From positions 39,301,518 to 39,365,517 of the forward strand of contig NW_024881313.1 of assembly GCF_018691265.1 (NCBI RefSeq): a DNA stretch of 64,000 nucleotides, given 5' to 3'. The position numbers and the translations under genes are program-made. Positions 59,117-64,000 of the stretch are shown here, piece by piece. Source of the DNA: Tyto alba (lineage: Eukaryota > Chordata > Aves > Strigiformes > Tytonidae). The notes below the pieces were generated by a model. The model was not told the DNA's origin. It did not search any database and saw only the letters and a list, made by a program, of their open reading frames with translations. Numbering within the stretch: the first letter of the stretch is position 1; every line of letters starts with the position of its first letter.

Positions 59117-60003
59117 ATAACAAGACACTTGGATGCCAGAGTCTGAGTCCTTCTAGAAAGATGATCCCTGAACAGTAAAAGGGAATAATTGCTACATAGC
59201 TCTCCCATCCTTTTTCTTTCCATCTCCCCTTTGTCTTCTAAAATACAATTTCCCATGAATATATGACTTTCCCACAGGGAAAGCTAAGGTACCTCTACTA
59301 CTGGTGTCAAACAGGCCAGCCCTCTTTGATATTTGGTGAATTTAGTTGATGCCAAGGAATATGCTTTTTCAGTATCTGGAAGTATGGCCACACAGATGCA
59401 AGCTTCCCTGTTGCTTTTTAGGGAAACTTTGTTCTAGGGGGTTTAGAGATATTATTTTTCTTTAATCCCTTTCCCCTGCTGGAGAAGTAACCACTGTATA
59501 AATTCTGACTGTACATCACATTCTGCTAAAGAATATGGTTCCCATTATCAGAGAGCACTGCTTATTATTACACTGGGCTTTGCAGTTTCGTTTTGCTTGT
59601 TTGGTTTTTTTTTGTTTGTTTGTTTGGTTTTTTTGTTTTTTTGTTGGTTTTTTTTTTTTTTACATCAAATGATTATACATCAACTATTTTTCACACTAGG
59701 CAGGGCTGACAGCTTTTGCCAGCAGGAAATCTTCTTTCTTTCCATTTTGTGATCCTTTTTTTTTTTTTTTTTTTTTCCCCTTTCAATACATATAGCTGTT
59801 TCACAATACAGGAAACTCTTCTACTTCAGCTGTTCAAGCACTTTAAAAATAATATCTAGAAGGCCAGTAAATGTCAGAGAAAAAGAGACAAAGCAAAGAA
59901 ATGCCATGAAGGAGGGTTGAAAAAGGGGTGTTAAAGTATTAAGGCTCAGATTTGTAAGGGTATTTCCATGTTGATGGATACTCATCACAGATCTGGGGTT
60001 ATG
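59117..60003. other. Non-coding, T-rich tracts between two CR1 fragments
   Basis: Contains a T/G-rich tract with TTTG units (59590-59661) and a T run (59756-59776). No gene recognised. Confidence 0.6.
59590..59661. repeat. T-rich (TTTG)n-like tract
   Basis: About 70 bp of T runs with regular G interruptions, including three TTTG units in tandem. No element body recognised beside it. Confidence 0.8.
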
Positions 60004-60160
60004 TCATAGAATCATAGAATCATAAAATCATAGAATCATAGAATCACAGAATACCAGGTTGGAAGTAAGCTCAAGGATGATCCGGTCCAACATTCCTTGT
60101 TAAAAGCATGATCTAGACGAGATGGCCCAGCACTCTGTCCAGCTGAATCTTAGAAATGTC
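60004..60160 (-). mobile_element. CR1 LINE, 3' UTR fragment with expanded octamer tail
   Basis: The left end carries five or six TCATAGAA-type units (complement of the CR1 terminal octamer repeat), then ACCAGGTTGGAAG, TCCGGTCCAACATTCC, and GATGGCCCAGCACTCTGTCC. These mark a different CR1 subfamily from the copies at 41, 45 and 58 kb. About 155 bp, no coding part. The right boundary is approximate. Confidence 0.85.
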
Positions 60161-61392
60161 CTCATGTACCATATCAGATATGTGTTCTTGTAATAGAATC
60201 TTATAAATCATCATAACAGTAATTAATTAAATTTTAAAACTATTTTTTTTCCTAACTTTTAGACCAACATACTGTTTTTTTAAAAGAAAAGCAAGAAATG
60301 TGAATGTAATATTCCCCAAAGAAAATTTAAAGTTTGGACATGGTGGCTGTGAGGCTTTCATGGAGTCATAAGTCCCGTTTTCAGCTGAAAAAAACATCAG
60401 GAGATACTTTTTGGCTGACTGAATTAGCTGTCCACACGATGACTATGTCTCCAACATAGGAACCTATTTGGAGGCCAGAATTCCTTACCCTCAGCTTTAC
60501 ACAAAACAGAAATTTATGCCAGTCATGTCTATAACAGGATATAGTGATGATTTACCAGCTTCCAAAAAGAAAACAAACAAACAAACAAAAAAAAAAAACC
60601 AAACAAAAACCAGGTAAGATTTTCAAAGTAATTTTTGATCTAAGGAAAATGTCGTCTAAGGCAGTTATGTTGAGTTCAATTCTACACCAGGATAACAATT
60701 ACATGTGTGAAGCTAGAACATGATGTCTCATTATGACCTTGCAGGTCCACAAAGATGCTTGGTATGTTATTTCTCGGGATTATTGGTTCATTAATGTCAA
60801 CCGATGTCATGACTCCTAGATGTGCTGGTACGCCATACTTGCTATTACATAACTTTATTAGCCACAGCGTGATATCCTCAGCTTAGTTTTTCCTCTTTAT
60901 CTATTATCTCCTCAAAAGAATGAAGAAATTGTTAAAAACGGAATGCTCTCCAGGAACAGATTTTTATTTTTTTTAACACATGGCATGCAGTGTGTGCCAA
61001 CCTCAGGAGCCATATGAGGGTCTTTATCTGCAGTATAGTTCCCTCTTCGTTCTCAATCTAATATTCAGATAAATTTATTCTATTCACATCCTTGTCCCAT
61101 TGCCAGCTAAGTTAGTAATAGAGCCAGATGGATAGGAAAAAAGTCCTTGAACACAAAACAATAAATGTTCTATTTGAAAAGTTGTATCACGACTGGTATA
61201 TCTTTAGGATTTAAAGAAGGGGTAAAAGACAAGATCACACAACCAGAGAGATTTGAGAACAAGTCATGAATAATTACTTGTATGCATATCAAAGCAAACT
61301 AATAAATAGAAAAAAATGCCTCAGTGTGGTAACAAAAGCTATCCTTCAGAAAAAACAACAACAAAAAAAAAGAATTAAAACTAAATAAGCCA
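60161..61392. other. Non-coding, nothing identified
   Basis: Contains an (AAAC)n/A-rich patch near 60565-60610. No gene or further repeat family recognised. Confidence 0.6.
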
Positions 61393-61720
61393 GGGAAGGG
61401 AAGGGAAGGGAAGGGAAGGGAAGGGAAGGGAAGGGAAGGGAAGGGAAGGGAAGGGAAGGGAAGGGAAGGGAAGGGAAGGGAAGGGAAGGGAAGGGAAGGG
61501 AAGGGAAGGGAAGGGAAGGGAAGGGAAGGGAAGGGAAGGGAAGGGAAGGGAAGGGAAGGGAAGGGAAGGGAAGGGAAGGGAAGGGAAGGGAAGGGAAGGG
61601 AAGGGAAGGGAAGGGAAGGGAAGGGAAGGGAAGGGAAGGGAAGGGAAGGGAAGGGAAGGGAAGGGAAGGGAAGGGAAGGGAAGGGAAGGGAAGGGAAGGG
61701 AAGGGAAGGGAAGGGAAGGG
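61393..61720 (+). repeat. (GGGAA)n array, about 65 perfect units
   Basis: 328 bp of uninterrupted GGGAA on the plus strand, the reverse complement of the array at 48.4 kb. Pure purine strand, mirror symmetry, and a continuous chain of G3N2 quadruplex motifs. The Leu-Pro-Phe-Pro-Ser frame on the minus strand (61299-61766) is only a translation of the array. It continues into an imperfect GAAGGAAATGGAAAG shoulder to the right. Confidence 0.98.
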
Positions 61721-64000
61721 AGAAGGAAATGGAAAGAAAATAATATAGTTTGTAAATTTTGTTCATGGGTTTTTTTCAGGGTGCGATATTATCATCCTCC
61801 AGCATGACCTTCTTCATATCAGGGTGGATAAATTCAAAGTGGTCTAGGAAGGGCCTCAAATTAAGAAAAAATGAACACATCACTACATGACAAAACACAG
61901 GCTAAGGAGCAAAGTACTCATTTGCCCTCTCTTACACTCATGATTTATTTGTGTGTGATTAATTTTCTGTCATGTTCACTTTGTGTATTGTATGACTGCC
62001 CTTTTCTAAGATTCCAGAGGTTTACTTCTTTGGAAAAACTGACTCTGTCTTCAGTGTCTTGATCATGAAAATAAATCACAAAGCCAAGTCCAGATATAAA
62101 ATGGGAGGGGGAAGTGTTAAAGTTTGCCTTGAGTTTGACAGTGAATATGTGTGTGGGAGTGAAGCAAAAATTAGTTTAAGTGATTATAAATATGTATGTA
62201 TTACTCATAAAACAAACTGATAGGCCCATCAAAGTAAAGTAAATATGTTCCTGCACCACAAACCTCGGGTGGCTCTGAGTGACACTGTTTCTGGTAATGA
62301 TGACAAATAAAAACTCAGATAATTCCCGTCCCTTCAGTGGTGTTGGCAATGAATGTTATTTCTTAGTCTGGAACTTGAGCCCAGGAGGAACCATTATAAT
62401 TGTATGCTCCGACCTGTTCCATAACCCATGCCAGGGAATTTAATGCAGTAATTCCTGCTTCAAGACTATAACTTCTTGAGCTACAACAAATCTCACAGAT
62501 TGATTCCAGCGCTGATTTAAGCATATCGAGTCATAGAGAATGCTATGTGATCATTTCAGTTGCAGTTATGACAGCCTTTTCTTTATTTTTAGGTTGGTGC
62601 AATATATAATAATTTTAAAAGTTGGACTACAAACCTGGAAATATTCTTAACATCTAACTCAAAAGAAAGACTTAGGGGCTGAAAACAAGATTTATGATGC
62701 GTTCAGGCACGAATGTCCAAATTGTAATCCAACTGTCTCTACTTGTCCTGTATGAGCATCTGGCTCTGTCAGGCACCTCCTGTTTTGACCTTAAAATCCT
62801 TTACAATTCTTCTTCTGGGCATTCCCAGAGCTCCCTTAGCTAGAGCAGGTAAGCACTTCAGATGGGAGTCATCTCAGATAACCTCAGGAATGAAAAATAT
62901 TGACTTCCAAATCTGAACTTCCCTTATAGACATGGTGACGAGCAGGCAATTCCAGAAGCAGACCTGACACTTCTGTTTAATGTTTCGCACTCTGTATCTT
63001 CTGTTTCTTTTCTGTTACTGTAAAGAGATATTGGGGTGACTGGAGCAGACTTACATTTCTCATTCTGAGACACCTTTTGTTATGTGAGACATATCCTGCC
63101 ACTGCTGACTGTCTTCAGCCCTGATGAAACCCTAAAGATATCTAGAGCAGCATCTAAGGTGCAGTAATTGTGCTCAGAGACTAATTTCATCACTTCTGAT
63201 GGAAACAGGATGTTCATGAAGCCACAGCGGTGAGAGTGACTATTCTTGCATAGCTTGAAATGGTTAGAAATCAAATTCTTTCTACTGTCTGAAGAAACTA
63301 AAATTCCAACATACTAAAAAGAATGTTATTCTCCACCTTTTCTTTTAGTCTTAATCACCCAGAAAACATAAGTACAAAATTCAAGGGTAATGAGAAAAGA
63401 GAAGCAAGTTTGTCCCTATAGTCCAATGGCTAAGACCCTCAGCTGAGAGAAGCATCCTACCTGATATCTGAAACAAGCATTTGTTTTCCCCAGATATCCC
63501 ATGCTAGTACATGGCTTGTTTATTTTTTCACCCTCCCACTCAGGAATATTTGGCTATGGGTTCTGTGAATTTCTGTCACCTCTCACAAACATATATGTGA
63601 AGCTTGGTCCTCAACTGCCAAGATATATGTATATTTTCAGTGGGGAGTGAATAATCTCGATCTCTGCAGTATTATATATTTCACACACACTGGCAGGAAG
63701 TTCCCTGAGTGACACAAGTTCCTTTGCCATGTATCATGTGCCAGACATGCTGACAGCTGATGCTGGAGCAATGTTCACAAGAGATTTCAAATGGCTTTTT
63801 CATGCACATTGACCCAACTAAATCACCAGGGACACCAGTTCCCTGGGATAAAATTGCCTGTAGCCGGAGATTCCCTTCAGTCCACAAGAGCAATAAATAA
63901 CTTGAAATTACAGTGCTGGGCATCAGTGCCTACTGTATTGCTTTTGATTGACTGGTGTTATCTGTAAAAGGGTTTTAATCTGAAACTTTTGTATAAGGTC
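61721..64000. other. Non-coding, nothing firmly identified
   Basis: No supported gene. A 14-bp match to a mariner terminal repeat at 62589-62602 and a tRNA A-box-like word at 63419-63429 are discussed elsewhere; neither is enough for a call. Confidence 0.55.

Noticed and set aside
61299..61766. 155-codon Leu-Pro-Phe-Pro-Ser repeat frame on the minus strand
   Set aside because: Translation of the second (GGGAA)n array; no independent coding evidence.
63419..63429. tRNA A-box-like word TAGTCCAATGG
   Set aside because: It fits the A-box consensus and the preceding bases resemble a tRNA 5' end, but there is no B box (GGTTCGA) or closing acceptor stem downstream.
1..64000. CRISPR arrays, operons, phage or bacterial defence systems
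   Set aside because: The only regular repeats are vertebrate microsatellites and CR1 tails; no spaced direct repeats, ribosome-binding sites or dense gene rows exist.

Overview
This window looks like intergenic or intronic DNA from a bird. It is AT-rich, has no prokaryotic-style gene packing, and its ORFs are nearly all short and scattered over both strands as expected by chance. The placement rests on its interspersed repeats. There are seven CR1 LINE pieces; most show the CR1 3' tail of ATTCTATG-type octamers and some show the C-terminal reverse-transcriptase frame. There is also one solo LTR of the avian ERVL-like type and two fragments that look like ancient MIR/CORE-SINEs. The species cannot be named from this. 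Low GC and low gene density suggest a macrochromosome gene desert or a very large intron (inference).

Layout. 0-2 kb: a probable minus-strand coding exon (1446-1806) with consensus splice sites, followed across a 215-bp intron by a probable terminal coding piece ending in TAA (1191-1230). This is the only protein-coding signal I would defend, and I do not recognise the protein. 5.2-5.7 kb: a solo LTR, minus strand, with a perfect 5-bp target-site duplication. 7.6 and 10.0-10.7 kb: CR1 remnants. 11-28 kb: mostly unremarkable unique DNA with A/T runs, an AT-rich block near 14.4-14.8 kb, and the first copy of an 88-bp repeat (22.7 kb) that carries a ZNF143/THAP11-like motif. 28.8 kb: CR1 3' end. 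30.0 kb: (AAAAT)n. 35.3 and 47.2 kb: MIR-like fragments. 41.3-45.7 kb: two GC-rich CR1 copies of one subfamily in opposite orientation. 48.4 and 61.4 kb: two pure (GGGAA)n arrays in opposite orientation. 52.7-54.7 kb: two related (GAATA)n arrays, one with three successive motif expansions, and between them the second copy of the 88-bp repeat. 58.7 and 60.0 kb: two more CR1 pieces.

No operon, CRISPR array, tRNA, rRNA, phage or multi-gene system is visible, and I did not find a new multi-component biological system. The items most worth following are the orphan exon pair, the structured pentanucleotide arrays (their motifs match known human repeat-expansion loci), and the paired 88-bp repeat. 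Coordinates of degenerate repeats are approximate because they were judged by eye against remembered family features, without an alignment.
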